From CAZIIK01 sp964539235 (lineage in GTDB: Bacteria > Pseudomonadota > Gammaproteobacteria > Francisellales > CACEW01): DNA of 5,859 nt. The translations under genes were made by a program, and so were the position numbers. Below, piece after piece: positions 5,821 through 5,859 of the stretch; the first letter of the stretch is position 1; each line of letters begins with the position of its first letter. Where the stretch lies: assembly GCA_964539235.1 (NCBI GenBank), contig CAZIIK010000129.1, forward strand, positions 1 through 5,859, read 5' to 3'. The notes beneath the pieces are model-generated. The model was not told the origin of the DNA. It made no database searches and saw only the letters and a list, made by a program, of their open reading frames with translations.

Positions 5821-5859
5821 TCAAACAGATGCGGAGTTTTGGGATGTGCTGGGTCTTCA
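5813..5859 (-). CDS. Possible 3' end of an upstream gene overlapping the kinase start
   Basis: On the minus strand, one frame is open from the window edge to a TAA at 5815-5813 and reads KTQHIPKLRICLNA. It would overlap the kinase ATG by 8 bp (ATGCATAA), a common arrangement in coupled operons. This would explain the lack of a ribosome binding site before the kinase. The other frame that stays open past 5820 does so without a stop nearby. The piece is far too short to identify and could be non-coding. Confidence 0.25.
   Translation of the reverse strand, partial: KTQHIPKLRICLNA

Overview
The window carries the export half of an ABC-transporter-dependent (group 2/3-like, Kps/Ctr/Bex-type) capsular polysaccharide system from a Gram-negative bacterium. 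The complete set of trans-envelope export proteins, the AT-leaning base composition and the resemblance of the proteins to KpsD, KpsE, KpsM and KpsT point to a gamma- or betaproteobacterium. I cannot name the genus from the sequence.

Layout, left to right. Positions 1-222 are non-coding and hold the 3' end of the kpsED transcript: an unusually regular 54-bp palindrome (160-213) and, beyond it, a small hairpin plus T-tract that looks like the intrinsic terminator. Positions 223-3254 on the minus strand hold two translationally coupled genes: a kpsE/ctrB/bexC-like inner-membrane co-polymerase-type protein, then a kpsD-like periplasmic/outer-membrane export protein. A 218-bp intergenic region (3255-3472) carries a good sigma70-like promoter for kpsED and a weaker candidate for the divergent genes. 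Positions 3473-4963 on the plus strand hold a kpsM/ctrC-like ABC permease and a kpsT/ctrD-like ABC ATPase. Positions 4972-5820 on the minus strand hold a WaaP/KdkA-like small kinase, convergent with kpsT. The right edge may carry the last codons of another minus-strand gene overlapping the kinase start.

How the genes work together: KpsM and KpsT form the inner-membrane ABC transporter that moves the lipid-linked capsule chain out of the cytoplasm. KpsE spans the periplasm from the inner membrane, and KpsD completes the path to or through the outer membrane. The kinase may phosphorylate a sugar of the capsule, its poly-Kdo-type linker or the lipopolysaccharide core; its target cannot be read from the sequence.

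The most notable observation is that kpsM is broken as given. Its conserved N-terminus (ATG 3473) lies in one frame and the rest of the protein in the -1 frame. One extra T in the T4 run at 3559-3562 would restore a full-length protein of about 273 residues. This is a real null mutation, a reversible off-state, ribosomal slippage or a sequencing error. Otherwise the machinery belongs to known families; I see no wholly new system. The divergent kpsED/kpsMT arrangement, the palindrome and the kinase are the parts worth following.
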